A program made the position numbers and the translations under genes. Below are positions 43,436-52,896 of a stretch of 64,000 nt of DNA, piece by piece (positions within the stretch are counted from its first letter, which is position 1; the number at the start of each line of letters is the position of its first letter). The notes beneath the pieces were generated by a model. The model searched no databases. It saw nothing but the letters and a program-made list of their open reading frames with translations, and was not told where the DNA came from. Origin of the DNA: Corynebacterium breve (lineage in GTDB: Bacteria > Actinomycetota > Actinomycetes > Mycobacteriales > Mycobacteriaceae); contig NZ_CP126969.1 in assembly GCF_030252165.1 (NCBI RefSeq), forward strand, positions 1,860,001 to 1,924,000, read 5' to 3'.

Positions 43436-44095
43436 TCATGATAGCGGCGTGGAATCTGAGGCGTGGGGCCCTGAGCGATCCCCAACAGCCTCTTGCACCC
43501 ACAGCAAGAAGGCCAGAAGCACCTTGGGTCGCACATTGAGACTGTGGGTATACAGAAACAGAGTTCGTTTTTCGTTAACTGCTTGCGCTAAGACTCGCCC
43601 GTACCTTGTATCGTCGGGCCACACTGCTTGCACTCCCTCTTCAGACGACGCGAGAACGAACTGCATGTGCAACTTATCCAGCCTTCCGTGGGAAACGCGA
43701 TAGAGATCGATTTCACGAATCATTTGCCAAGGAACTAACACCCCGGCCATGTAAATCCCTGTCCAGTTCACCTTCAGCCAATGAGCACGCAGATACGAGG
43801 GCCGAAGACTTGGGGCCAAACCCAAAATCATCAAGACACCAAGAAGGAAGAAGAAGGCACCCATCAGAACCATCATCGGACGCTCAGCCATTCCGAAACC
43901 TCCCTCTTGGTTCGGCGCGTCTTGAGGAAGATTACCCAAGATTCCATTCCACGCCATCGCCCCGCCAAATGCCAGACTTCCGCAACCAAACACAGCGATC
44001 AAGAGCATTTCTGCTGCCCACCGGATCCCTAGATGAAGATTCACCTCCCCTAGCGCCTGCAACTGCAGTTTTAATGTTGCCAAGTTATTCAACAC
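43436..44095 (-). CDS. membrane protein of unknown function
   Basis: This 219-residue protein has two hydrophobic regions (WAAEMLLIAVFGCGSLAFGG and MMVLMGAFFFLLGVLMILGL). A soluble domain (GVLVPWQMIREIDLYRVSHG) resembles PH-like folds found in small bacterial membrane proteins; that is only an impression. The start is GTG 44093-44095, with GGAAAGG upstream. It is followed at four bases by the 66-residue membrane protein. Confidence 0.6.
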   Translation of the reverse strand: MLNNLATLKLQLQALGEVNLHLGIRWAAEMLLIAVFGCGSLAFGGAMAWNGILGNLPQDAPNQEGGFGMAERPMMVLMGAFFFLLGVLMILGLAPSLRPSYLRAHWLKVNWTGIYMAGVLVPWQMIREIDLYRVSHGRLDKLHMQFVLASSEEGVQAVWPDDTRYGRVLAQAVNEKRTLFLYTHSLNVRPKVLLAFLLWVQEAVGDRSGPHASDSTPLS

Positions 44096-44182
44096 AACCG
44101 CCTTTCCTTATATGTGAAAGGCCGCAGCAGCAGCAATTGTTTCCTCCAGCCGTAGATTCCACGCCTCGTCGAGAAAAAGAAA

Positions 44183-44209
44183 ACCCCGCTTACATTAAGT
44201 AAGCGGGGT
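44183..44209 (-). terminator. terminator of tRNA-Lys
   Basis: ACCCCGCTTA and TAAGCGGGGT form a 10-bp stem with a seven-base loop, followed on the minus strand by TTTTCTTTTTCTC. It lies seven bases past tRNA-Lys. Confidence 0.92.
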
Positions 44210-44215
44210 AAATTG

Positions 44216-44288
44216 TGGGCCCTGCGGGGATCGAACCCGCGACCTGCGGATTAAAAGTCCGTAGCTCTACCAACTGAGCTAAAGGCCC
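44216..44288 (-). tRNA. tRNA-Lys (TTT)
   Basis: The 73 bases start GGGCCTT and close with AGGGCCC plus A. The anticodon loop CTTTTAA gives TTT. It is a single gene with its own terminator. Confidence 0.95.
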
Positions 44289-44481
44289 GTGCGCAATATC
44301 GTAGCGCTAATGTCCGCCAGACTAAAAATCGGACTTTCGTCACCCCTTTTGAGGGCGTTTCATGTCGGGGGAACTTTTATTCATCCACTTCCGACTAAGG
44401 ATAGAGAGGGCATACTTTTTATTGTCCTACTTTCGATCCAGGGCCGTGCAATCCGGTTTTGAGAGTTTGAGGAGCTTTCTC

Positions 44482-46074
44482 ATGGAGCTCGACTTAGTCG
44501 ACCTATCAAGGTGGCAGTTCGGCATCACAACCGTCTACCACTATATTTTCGTCCCAATGACGATTGGTTTGGCGCCCATGGTTGCGATCATGCAAACCAT
44601 GTGGCACAAAACCAATGATGAACGCTGGTATCGTGCAACCAGGTTCTTTGGAAATCTGTTTCTGATCAACTTCGCCACAGGCGTGGTTACCGGCATCGTG
44701 CAGGAGTTCCAGTTCGGTATGAACTGGTCTGAATACTCCAGTTTTGTCGGCGATGTGTTTGGCGCCCCTCTCGCTTTCGAGGGCTTAGCCGCATTCTTCT
44801 TCGAATCCATCTTCCTCGGGGTGTGGATTTTTGGTTGGGGGCGCGTCCCCAAGTGGGCGCACCTCGCATCTATCTGGATAGTCAGCGTGGCGGTTAATTT
44901 GTCCGCGTACTTCATCATCGTGGCCAACTCGTTTATGCAACACCCAGTAGGTGCCGTGTACAACCCCGAAACTGACCGCGCCGAGCTGGTCGATTTCTGG
45001 GCACTGCTCACTAATCCAACCGCACTGCAGGCATTCCCGCACGCTGTCTTCGGCTCGTGGATGCTCGCTGGCACGTTCGTCGCCGGTATTGCAGGCTGGT
45101 GGATGATCCGCGAGAACCGCAAGGGCGATCCGAACGGCGAGGCGGCGACCATTTGGCGTACGTGCACACGCTTCGGTTCATGGGTCATCCTCGTGGCTAC
45201 GGTGGGTGTGTCTCTGACCGGTGACTTCCTGGCCAAGCTGATGTTCGTCCAGCAGCCAATGAAGATGGCCTCGGCGGAGGCCCTCTGTCACACGGAGATG
45301 GATCCGAAGTTTTCTGTCCTTTCCATCTCTACGATGAACGACTGTGAAAGTGCCGTGCAGCTCATCGGTGTGCCTTACGTTTTGCCGTTCCTCGCCGAGG
45401 GCAAGTTCACCGGAGTCGAGTTGCAGGGCGCCATGGAGCTCAACGCGCAGTATGAGTTGCTCTATGGCCCCGGCAACTACACCCCGAATTTGTTCGTCAC
45501 CTATTGGGCATTCCGTCTCATGATCGGTTTCATGGTTGTCCCAATGATCATGGCTGTTGTCGCCCTGTGGGTCACCCGCAAAAAGCGCGTGCCGACGAAC
45601 AAGTGGCTCGGCATCGGTGCCCTCTTGGCATTGCCCGCGCCGTGGATTTCCAACTTCTCGGGCTGGATCTTCACCGAGATGGGTCGCCAGCCCTGGATTG
45701 TGCACCCGAATCCTGCGCACCAGGGCACGGAGTCACCAGGTGGGGAGCAAAACATCCACATGCTCGTGGACTTCGGCGTCTCCGACCACGCCGCGTGGCA
45801 AGTCCTACTCAGCATGGTGCTGTTTACCCTGCTCTACGGCATCCTTGCCGTGATTTGGTTCTGGCTCATGCGCCGCTACGTCCTCCACGGACTGGACCAG
45901 CCAGGTATCCAGCGAGGCGATGCCGACAACGTTGCTGAAGTCACTTACGGCCCGGACGAAGACACCGAGCTTGCCCCGCTCTCTTTTAGCGACGATGCCA
46001 GCGCAACGGGCACTACGGCAGTGAAAACTGAGACGAAGGTTGCTTCGCTTGACGACGAAGAAGAGGGCAAGTAA
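44482..46074 (+). CDS. cydA: cytochrome bd oxidase subunit I
   Basis: CydA binds haems b558, b595 and d and oxidises menaquinol with oxygen in the membrane. The 530 residues contain the N-terminal LSRWQFGITTVYHYIFVPMTIGL (His ligand to haem b595/d), GIVQEFQFGMNW, AFEGLAAFFFES with the proton-path Glu, the His and Met ligands of b558 further on, and GWIFTEMGRQPW. The quinol loop is the short type of Gram-positive bacteria. The ATG at 44482 has GAGGAG upstream; an earlier in-frame ATG at 44362 is unlikely. An acidic tail (DDEEEGK) precedes cydB, which starts directly after the stop. Confidence 0.95.
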   Translation: MELDLVDLSRWQFGITTVYHYIFVPMTIGLAPMVAIMQTMWHKTNDERWYRATRFFGNLFLINFATGVVTGIVQEFQFGMNWSEYSSFVGDVFGAPLAFEGLAAFFFESIFLGVWIFGWGRVPKWAHLASIWIVSVAVNLSAYFIIVANSFMQHPVGAVYNPETDRAELVDFWALLTNPTALQAFPHAVFGSWMLAGTFVAGIAGWWMIRENRKGDPNGEAATIWRTCTRFGSWVILVATVGVSLTGDFLAKLMFVQQPMKMASAEALCHTEMDPKFSVLSISTMNDCESAVQLIGVPYVLPFLAEGKFTGVELQGAMELNAQYELLYGPGNYTPNLFVTYWAFRLMIGFMVVPMIMAVVALWVTRKKRVPTNKWLGIGALLALPAPWISNFSGWIFTEMGRQPWIVHPNPAHQGTESPGGEQNIHMLVDFGVSDHAAWQVLLSMVLFTLLYGILAVIWFWLMRRYVLHGLDQPGIQRGDADNVAEVTYGPDEDTELAPLSFSDDASATGTTAVKTETKVASLDDEEEGK

Positions 46075-47082
46075 ATGGATCTGAACATTCTTTGGTTTTT
46101 CGTTATTGCCTTTTTCTTCGTGGGCTACTTCATCCTGGAAGGCTTCGACTTTGGCGTCGGCATGTTGCTTCCTTTCGTTGGTGGCGAGAACGCCGAGGCG
46201 AATGACCGTCGTCGCACCGCGTCCATCAAGACAATTGGTCCGATCTGGGACGGTAACGAGGTCTGGCTGATCACGGGCGGAGCGGCTATTTTCGCAGCAT
46301 TTCCTGAGTGGTACGCCACCCTCTTCTCCGGCTTCTACCTGCCGCTAGTTTTGATTCTGATCGCACTGATTGTTCGCGGTGTGTCCATTGAGTGGCGCGT
46401 CAAAGTCGATACCGTGGCGTGGCGCAAGAAACTAGACATCGGCACCGTATTCGGTTCCTACCTCCCCGCGATCCTCTGGGGAGTGGCGTTTACCAATATC
46501 GTTGCTGGTGTTCCGATGAACGAGGACGGTCGCATCAACTCCTTCACCGACGGCTTCATCGGCCTGCTCAACCCACTCGGCCTCTTGGGTGGGTTCGCCT
46601 TCATGCTCGTGTTTATGCTGCACGGCGCGCTGTTCCTAGGCTTCAAGTCAGAAGATCCACTGCGCAGCCACATGCACGCGTTTGCCAAGAAGTGGCTGGT
46701 CGTCCCTACTGTCCTTGTCGGTGCCGTGTACCTGATCTGGGTACAGCTAACACTGGGTGCAGGGTGGACCTGGGTCGTGCTTGCACTCACCGTTGTGTTC
46801 TTGCTCGCCGCGATCGTCGCGCTTTTCAAGGAACACGACGGCTGGGCATTCGCGCTCACCGCCTTCACGATCCTCGGCGTTGGCCTGCTCCTGTTTGGCT
46901 CGCTGTTCCCAGACGTGATGCCGTCGACAAGCACGGCCTTTGCTGGCTGGGATATCTACAACGCATCGTCCAGCCCGTACACCTTGAAGGTCATGACGTG
47001 GGCTGCGGTTATCTTCCTCCCAGCCGTGCTAATCACGCAGGGCTGGACGTACTGGTCGTTCCGCAAGAGGGTGAAAGTCTAA
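46075..47082 (+). CDS. cydB: cytochrome bd oxidase subunit II
   Basis: CydB is the partner subunit that stabilises CydA and its haems. The 335 residues show eight or nine helices, beginning LWFFVIAFFFVGYFILEGFD followed by FGVGMLLPF. IGPIWDGNEVWLITGGAAIFAAFPEWYA is the family's hallmark. The ATG at 46075 immediately follows the cydA stop, and cydD follows after three bases, giving a tight cydABDC operon. Confidence 0.95.
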   Translation: MDLNILWFFVIAFFFVGYFILEGFDFGVGMLLPFVGGENAEANDRRRTASIKTIGPIWDGNEVWLITGGAAIFAAFPEWYATLFSGFYLPLVLILIALIVRGVSIEWRVKVDTVAWRKKLDIGTVFGSYLPAILWGVAFTNIVAGVPMNEDGRINSFTDGFIGLLNPLGLLGGFAFMLVFMLHGALFLGFKSEDPLRSHMHAFAKKWLVVPTVLVGAVYLIWVQLTLGAGWTWVVLALTVVFLLAAIVALFKEHDGWAFALTAFTILGVGLLLFGSLFPDVMPSTSTAFAGWDIYNASSSPYTLKVMTWAAVIFLPAVLITQGWTYWSFRKRVKV

Positions 47083-47085
47083 CTA

Positions 47086-48636
47086 TTGGCTTCCCCTATT
47101 GATCCGCGTTTGATCAAGCTCGTCCCGCCGGTCCGCACGCTTATTGTGCGCACCGGCGTTGCGCAAGGACTGACCACTGCTCTGCTCATCGCCCGCGGAG
47201 TGCTCATTGGTATTCTCGGCGCCAGCGCCGTCGAGGGCCGCGATGTACCGTACGCCTGGTTGTTGGTAGCGCTCGCGGTGGTCGTCGTCACGCATGGTGC
47301 GGTTTCTTGGGCTGCGCAAAGGCTTTCCGACGACTCCGTTGGGGCCACCATCGAAACGCTGCGTGAAAAGTCTTTGCGTGCTTTATCGCAACGCGACCCG
47401 CGCCAGGTTCAGGAGCAATCCGCGACGTGGCGCCACGTCTTGACCAAGGGACTAGAAGACTTCCGCCCCTACCTGTCAGAGTTTTTGCCATCTTTGGTCG
47501 CGCTGTGTATCGCCACGCCGGCCGCTTTGATCACCATCTTCGTGTTCGACTGGATTTCCGGCATTTTCGCCTTGGTCACGCTGCCGTTGATCCCCGCATT
47601 TATGATCTTGATCGGTAAGCTCACCGCAGCCCACACCGAGCGACGCCTGCGCGTGACTTCCGGGCTTGGCAATCAGCTCGCTGACCTCCTGGCAGGCGCG
47701 CCGACCTTGCGGGCACTACGCGCCACCGAGCAGCCCGCGCGCCAAGTACGTGAAACCGGAACCCGCCACCAAAAAGCCACGATGGGTGTCCTTCGGCTGG
47801 CGTTTTTGTCGTCCTTTGCGTTGGAGTTCCTTGCCACCTTGTCGGTGGCCCTTGTCGCGGTAAACATTGGCCTGCGCTTGGTCTACGGTGACATGGATCT
47901 CCTCGCCGGCCTCGTCGTGCTGATCATCGTCCCGGAGGTGTTCAACCCCGTGCGCCAGGTGGGCACGAATTTCCATGCGGCGGTCGATGGTCTCGAATCT
48001 GCCGAGACCATCTTCGAGCTTCTCGAAGATCCTCCCCACACCACCGGCGCTTATCTGCGTAGTTCTTCAGCGGGTATTCAGGCCGTGAGCCTCTCGGTCC
48101 AAGGCCGTGACGGAGTCCGCCCCCACAATCTCACCTTCACCGCCCAACCCGGCCGTATCACTGTTCTTGCAGGTCCCAATGGTTCCGGCAAGTCGACGGT
48201 CTTTCTTGCGGCCCTCGGGGTGCTGCCCGACAAGGATGTCACCGGGACTATCGCCGTCGGAGGTTCGGTGGCCTACCTCCCGGCGCGCCCCGCAACCACC
48301 CCTGGGACGGTCCAGGACAACGTGGAACTTCTCGGTGCCGCGGCATCGCCACGGGCGATCGCTGCCGTTGGCCTCGACGTTCCCCTCGATCATGCCGTAG
48401 GCCCGGCAGGAACCGGCGTGTCCGCAGGTCAGCTGCAACGTATCGGGCTTGCCCGCACGATCGCAGCCAACGAAGACATTTTGCTTCTCGACGAACCCAC
48501 CGCCCATCTCTCCCCCGAGCTCACCGAGCAGTCGTTGCGCACGCTCTCTGCGCTGGCTGACGCTGGCCACACCGTGGTTATTGCCTCTCATGATCGCCGT
48601 ATTTACGACATCGCCGACGAGGTGATTCACCTGTGA
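47086..48636 (+). CDS. cydD: CydD subunit of the cytochrome bd assembly ABC exporter
   Basis: CydDC exports cysteine or glutathione-type thiols and is required for cytochrome bd assembly. The 516 residues hold an N-terminal six-helix membrane domain (to about residue 310) and an ATPase domain with Walker A GPNGSGKST, signature VSAGQLQRIGLAR, Walker B ILLLDEPTAH and switch HDRR. The start is TTG 47086-47088, with GAGGGTGAAAG upstream. The GTG of cydC overlaps its TGA stop (GTGA), so the two halves are translated together. Confidence 0.93.
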   Translation: MASPIDPRLIKLVPPVRTLIVRTGVAQGLTTALLIARGVLIGILGASAVEGRDVPYAWLLVALAVVVVTHGAVSWAAQRLSDDSVGATIETLREKSLRALSQRDPRQVQEQSATWRHVLTKGLEDFRPYLSEFLPSLVALCIATPAALITIFVFDWISGIFALVTLPLIPAFMILIGKLTAAHTERRLRVTSGLGNQLADLLAGAPTLRALRATEQPARQVRETGTRHQKATMGVLRLAFLSSFALEFLATLSVALVAVNIGLRLVYGDMDLLAGLVVLIIVPEVFNPVRQVGTNFHAAVDGLESAETIFELLEDPPHTTGAYLRSSSAGIQAVSLSVQGRDGVRPHNLTFTAQPGRITVLAGPNGSGKSTVFLAALGVLPDKDVTGTIAVGGSVAYLPARPATTPGTVQDNVELLGAAASPRAIAAVGLDVPLDHAVGPAGTGVSAGQLQRIGLARTIAANEDILLLDEPTAHLSPELTEQSLRTLSALADAGHTVVIASHDRRIYDIADEVIHL

Positions 48637-50147
48637 GAGATCTTCGTTATCTGCTGCAGCTTGCCGGCGTGCGCACCCGCGACATCGTCTGGGCGGTCAC
48701 CGCTGGCTCGATCACGTTGCTTTCGGCACTGACGCTCACAATCCTGTCTGGCTGGCTGATCACCCGCGCTTGGCAGATGCCACCGGTCCTCGACCTCTCC
48801 GTAGCCATCACAGGCGTGCGCGCTTTGGGTATCTCCCGCGCCGTATTTCGCTACCTTGACCGCCTGATTTCGCACAAACTGGCCTTCACCGCGCTTACAA
48901 CGCTGCGCGCCCGCGTCTACGACGCGATGGCTTTCTCTTCCTCGCCGGTCTCCCGGGGCGAGGGCCACGTCCGGCTCGTTTCAGACACCGAGCGCGTCAC
49001 AGACCTCATCGTGCGCACCGTCGTCCCCGCCGGTGTTGCAGTCGTGCTGTCTATTGCCGCGCTGGTCTTTGCGGCACTACTCCATCCCTTGGCGGCGGTG
49101 GTTTTGGCCGGCGGATTTCTCCTCACCGGCATCGTGATCCCCCGGTTGTCCGTCCGTGCCAACCGCGACACCGGCCACGTCGAAGCGACCGACGAGTTCC
49201 AAACTCGACTCGATGCAGTCCTGGAGCACCGCGCAGAATTCCAGTCCGCAGGGCTTCACGACGATCACATCCGCCGCACCATCGATGCCTCTGCCCGCTC
49301 CACCCGCGCGAGCATCCTGGCCCAGCGCCCAGAAGCCCTCGCCGAGGGGATCCAGGCCTGGGCCACCGGTCTCACCGCACTGTTTGTTACCTGGATCGCG
49401 GTGACCAACTACACCGGCAATCCTGTCTGGCTGGGTATGCTCATCATGATCCCGCTGGCAGCTTTTGAGGCCCACGGACCGCTGTCCACCGCCGCAATCC
49501 ACGCAGAAGATGCGAAGCTAGCCGCGCGGAGGCTACGCGAAATCGTCGATAAGCCAAAAGAGGCTGCACCTCATCGCGAGCAAACAACTCGGGTGCGTGC
49601 GAATAACCTGCACACCATCTACGGTGATACCGTGTGGGATTTCGATCTAGCACCTGGCGAGCGCATGGTCGTGCGCGGGCCATCTGGATGCGGAAAGTCG
49701 ACGATGTTGGCCACCGTCGCGGGCTTGCTTCCGCCTGCAGCAGGTGAGGTGACCATGCCTGAAGGTGCGCGTTACTTCGCCGAGGATGCCTGGCTGTTTT
49801 CCACTACAGTGCGGGAGAACATCCGGGTCGCATCACCCTGCGCCACCGACGAGATGATGCACCAGGTGCTCCAAGCGGTCGGGTTTGATTTCGACCTCGA
49901 TTTCCTCTTGGCCGACGGTGCCGACTCGCTCTCGTCGGGGCAGCGCCGCCGATTACTGCTCGCCCGAGCGCTCTGCAGCGATGCCGACGTGCTGCTTCTC
50001 GACGAACCCACCGAACACCTCTCCCCCGATGCCGCCGACGAGATCCTGAACATGCTTTTGCACGCCCCCTTGCCAGGCCCGAAGCCGGAGCGCACTATCA
50101 TCGTCGTGTCTCATACTGATGGGCCTGTGGGCTACGAGGTTCAGTAG
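48633..50147 (+). CDS. cydC: CydC subunit of the cytochrome bd assembly ABC exporter
   Basis: This 504-residue half-transporter forms the exporter with CydD. The membrane domain shows VRALGISRAVFRYLDRLISH, typical of CydC. The ATPase domain has Walker [10 protein letters not shown], signature LSSGQRRRLLLARAL, Walker B VLLLDEPTEHLSP and a SHTD switch region. It starts at GTG 48633, overlapping cydD. A hairpin terminator follows. It closes the cydABDC operon, which is intact, in contrast to ctaD. Confidence 0.93.
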   Translation: MRDLRYLLQLAGVRTRDIVWAVTAGSITLLSALTLTILSGWLITRAWQMPPVLDLSVAITGVRALGISRAVFRYLDRLISHKLAFTALTTLRARVYDAMAFSSSPVSRGEGHVRLVSDTERVTDLIVRTVVPAGVAVVLSIAALVFAALLHPLAAVVLAGGFLLTGIVIPRLSVRANRDTGHVEATDEFQTRLDAVLEHRAEFQSAGLHDDHIRRTIDASARSTRASILAQRPEALAEGIQAWATGLTALFVTWIAVTNYTGNPVWLGMLIMIPLAAFEAHGPLSTAAIHAEDAKLAARRLREIVDKPKEAAPHREQTTRVRANNLHTIYGDTVWDFDLAPGERMVVRGPSGCGKSTMLATVAGLLPPAAGEVTMPEGARYFAEDAWLFSTTVRENIRVASPCATDEMMHQVLQAVGFDFDLDFLLADGADSLSSGQRRRLLLARALCSDADVLLLDEPTEHLSPDAADEILNMLLHAPLPGPKPERTIIVVSHTDGPVGYEVQ

Positions 50148-50172
50148 GTGTTGCAAGCCGCGCTTAACGACG

Positions 50173-50206
50173 ATTGCCCCCGCCTAGCGTGCTCGGCGGG
50201 GGCAAT
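50173..50206. terminator. terminator between cydC and the 75-residue gene
   Basis: ATTGCCCCCGCC and GGCGGGGGCAAT form a 12-bp stem with a loop of about ten bases between convergent genes. CGCTTAACGACG precedes it at 50161-50172, another copy of the terminator-associated motif. Confidence 0.88.
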
Positions 50207-50220
50207 TGAACAGGATGAGG

Positions 50221-50448
50221 TTAGCCGTCGTGTCGGATGAACTTCATCGCGTAGTCAAAGACCTTGGTGACGCAGAAGTCGTCCTCAGCACCTGTGGAAG
50301 CGGTGACTAGAAGCTCAGCGAGCTCCTCGGTGGACTTGTTCTCGATGAGGTTGTTGTCTGGCTGATCAGCCATGTAGGTCTTGAAGTGACCGACGAGCTT
50401 CTCCTGTGGAACGTCCTTGAAGATGTCCCAGAGATCAACGTGTGCCAT
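50221..50448 (-). CDS. 75-residue protein linked to the P450 fusion gene, function unknown
   Basis: This small acidic, soluble protein (MAHVDLWDIFKDVPQEKLVG... ending FDYAMKFIRHDG) has one cysteine and no membrane segment or known motif. It seems mostly helical. The ATG at 50446-50448 has GGAGCACC upstream. It lies 39 bases downstream of the P450-reductase gene on the same strand, with a terminator right after it, so the two form a two-gene unit. A role with the P450 (stabiliser, substrate carrier or regulator) is inferred from this linkage only. Confidence 0.7.
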   Translation of the reverse strand: MAHVDLWDIFKDVPQEKLVGHFKTYMADQPDNNLIENKSTEELAELLVTASTGAEDDFCVTKVFDYAMKFIRHDG

Positions 50449-50487
50449 GGTGTGGTGCTCCTTTAAGTAGATGTAGTGGGACGGTTC

Positions 50488-52896
50488 TTAGACGTCAAGA
50501 ACCAGGGTCTGGCCCTTGCAGCCACGGGAGACACACGCCATCATCGAGGTCTGTGCCTTCTTTTCCTTGGCGGTGAGAACCTGGTCGCGGTGCTCCGCTT
50601 CGCCCTCGATGATGCCAACCTCACAGGTGCCACAAAGACCTTCGCGGCACTCGGCGTAGAGGTCAACGCCAGCGTTTTCCAGGGTCTCTAGCAGAGTCAT
50701 GGTTGCAGGAACGTCGTACTCAACGCCGGTGGAGTTGAGCTTCACCTTGAACTCATCGTTCTTGGATGGGTCAAGCAGAGTGGACGCGGTGAAGGACTCA
50801 CGGCGAACGGTGTCTTCTGGCCAATCCTTGGTGACCTCGAGAACTTCGTTGGTGAAGCGGTCTGGACCACAGGTGAGCAGCTGCACGCCTTCTTCGTAAC
50901 GATCCGCGAACTGGGAGATATCCATGCGGTTCTTCTCGTCGGAAATGTACAGGTGAGCATTGGCACCGTGGTTTTGCACGATCTCTTCCAGGTAGCTCAT
51001 CTTGGTCTTAGAAGAACCGGAGTAATGCAGCTCGTAGTCGATGCCTTCGCGCTTGGCTTCGTCCGCCATTGCGAGCATCGGGGTGATACCGATACCTGCG
51101 CCGACCAGGATGAGCTTCTTTGCATCCTTGTCAAAGCGGAAGTTGTTGCGAGGGCCACGCACATCGATAATTGCGCCTTCGTGGACGTTGTCGTGGATCC
51201 ACTTGGAGCCACCACGGGACTCGTCTTCGAGCTGGACTGCGATTTCCCAGGAACGTGGGGTCATGCGGACCAGGGAGTACTGGCGGTTCAGGTCGCCGGC
51301 GCTGATCTCGATGTGGGCACCTGCGAAAGCCTGTGGCAGGTCGATGTCTTCGACTGGCTCGAGGACGATCTTCATAACCTTGTCGGTGACCTTCTCAGCG
51401 GTAACAACCTTCATCTGACGGGTCTTCAGCTCACGGGATGGGCCGTTGTAGATGATCTCTGGGTTGTCCTTTGGCAGCTCGCCAAGACGCTCAGGGTTCT
51501 TCTCTGGGTCCCAGGTGACCTTGATGGTCTGAGGGCCGCGGAAGGAAACGGAAGGCAGACGACCGAAGTCCTGAGTCTTGTCCATCTCCATGTGTGGCAG
51601 ACGCTTAAGCAGCTGCTGCAAGATCATCTGCATTTGCAGACGAGCGAGGTTACGGCCCATGCACTGGTGGATGCCGTAGCCGAAAAGCAGGTGCTTGGTG
51701 ACGTTATCGCGGTACAGGTCGAAGGTGTGTGGATCCGGGAACACCTCTGGGTCGCGGTTAGCAGCGGAGGTGACCAAAAGAACGCGCTCGCCAGCTGGGA
51801 TCTTCACGCCGCGAATTTCTACGTCGTTAAGCGTGCGACGACGCCATGCGTGGGAGCCACCATTAAGACGGAAGGACTCTTCGATTGCGTTCGGAATGAG
51901 CTCTGGCTTGTCCTTGAGCAGGTTCCAGATGTCTGGACGCTCGGTGAACAGGTAGATGAACAGGTTGGATACCGAGTTCGCTGTGGTGTCGTGCGCTGCG
52001 GTCACCGCAGACATGGTCTTAGAGCGCAGGTAGTACATCGGGACGGACTCTGGGTCTTCGCGGTGCGCGCGGATGGAGTGAGGTACCCAACCAGTACCTG
52101 GCTCGGTCTCTTCAGCCATCATTAGCTTGTTCAGAACGCGCTGGGAGTGCTGCCAGAACTTACCGTTGGTCTCGGCGACCTTCGCCTGGGTCTCAGGGGT
52201 AGTCTTGCCCCAGGTAGCGGTTGCGTGGCCCATGGAGAACTGGTGGATCTTTTCCATGTCGTCCGCTGGAACACCCATGAACTGCAGCGCGACGGTCAGC
52301 GGGGAGATGTAGAGCAGCTCGCGGAAGATGTCTACTTCGCCCTTATCGATGAACTTGTCGATGTATGAATCTACGGTGTCGCGGACGGTGCCTTCCAGCT
52401 TGCGCAGCTCGTCAACCATGAATGGCTGCTCGAGTGCACGGCGACGTGGGTTGTGGATTGGCTCATCGGTGTTGACGATGGTGTCGCGGAAGTCGTAGCC
52501 GTAGTCGTCGAGAACCTTCTGGTTCTCAGGGGACATTGGAACTGCCTTCTCCAAAGCGGTATGAGCGGTGAAGTTCTCCTGGTCCTTGAAAACAGCTAGG
52601 CAGTCTTCGTAGCGGGTAACTACCCAGTAGCCGGACTTGTGAGAGTAGAACACGGGCTGGTGTTCGAATGCCCACTCGGAGTGCTTCCATGGATCATCTA
52701 CGAACTCTTGGCCCAAGAAGTCGAAGTTCGCGTCTGCGCCTTCGCCCGGGGTGCCGAAAATCTCGAGAGCCTCTTCGCGGGTGAGAGAGGTGTTCTCACC
52801 GTTGAGGTATGGGCACTTGGATTCCGCCGCGTTTGGTTCATTAACCTGGCCAGCCTCGTTGACCTGGTTAATCATGTCGTTAACAGTGCTTGTCAT
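50488..52896 (-). CDS. self-sufficient cytochrome P450 fused to an FMN/[2Fe-2S] reductase (CYP116B-like, class VII)
   Basis: One 802-residue chain holds a full monooxygenase system. Residues ~1-465 are a P450: I-helix AAHDTT (300-305), ExxR as ESFR (340-343), and haem loop FGYGIHQCMG with the ligand Cys412. Residues ~490-700 are a phthalate-dioxygenase-reductase-like module with the flavin motif RQYSLVR and NAD(P)H-binding GAGIGITPM. The C-terminus is a plant-type [2Fe-2S] ferredoxin with Cys750, 755, 758 and 788. This order is that of CYP116B enzymes such as P450RhF. The substrate is unknown. The ATG at 52894-52896 has AAGGAAGGGG upstream. A RamB-like motif lies about 245 bases before the gene. 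Confidence 0.93.
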   Translation of the reverse strand: MTSTVNDMINQVNEAGQVNEPNAAESKCPYLNGENTSLTREEALEIFGTPGEGADANFDFLGQEFVDDPWKHSEWAFEHQPVFYSHKSGYWVVTRYEDCLAVFKDQENFTAHTALEKAVPMSPENQKVLDDYGYDFRDTIVNTDEPIHNPRRRALEQPFMVDELRKLEGTVRDTVDSYIDKFIDKGEVDIFRELLYISPLTVALQFMGVPADDMEKIHQFSMGHATATWGKTTPETQAKVAETNGKFWQHSQRVLNKLMMAEETEPGTGWVPHSIRAHREDPESVPMYYLRSKTMSAVTAAHDTTANSVSNLFIYLFTERPDIWNLLKDKPELIPNAIEESFRLNGGSHAWRRRTLNDVEIRGVKIPAGERVLLVTSAANRDPEVFPDPHTFDLYRDNVTKHLLFGYGIHQCMGRNLARLQMQMILQQLLKRLPHMEMDKTQDFGRLPSVSFRGPQTIKVTWDPEKNPERLGELPKDNPEIIYNGPSRELKTRQMKVVTAEKVTDKVMKIVLEPVEDIDLPQAFAGAHIEISAGDLNRQYSLVRMTPRSWEIAVQLEDESRGGSKWIHDNVHEGAIIDVRGPRNNFRFDKDAKKLILVGAGIGITPMLAMADEAKREGIDYELHYSGSSKTKMSYLEEIVQNHGANAHLYISDEKNRMDISQFADRYEEGVQLLTCGPDRFTNEVLEVTKDWPEDTVRRESFTASTLLDPSKNDEFKVKLNSTGVEYDVPATMTLLETLENAGVDLYAECREGLCGTCEVGIIEGEAEHRDQVLTAKEKKAQTSMMACVSRGCKGQTLVLDV

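Noticed and set aside
51825-51840. CGTCGTTAAGCG inside the P450 gene as another terminator-type motif
   Set aside because: It is part of conserved coding sequence with no hairpin, so it was not counted with the intergenic copies.
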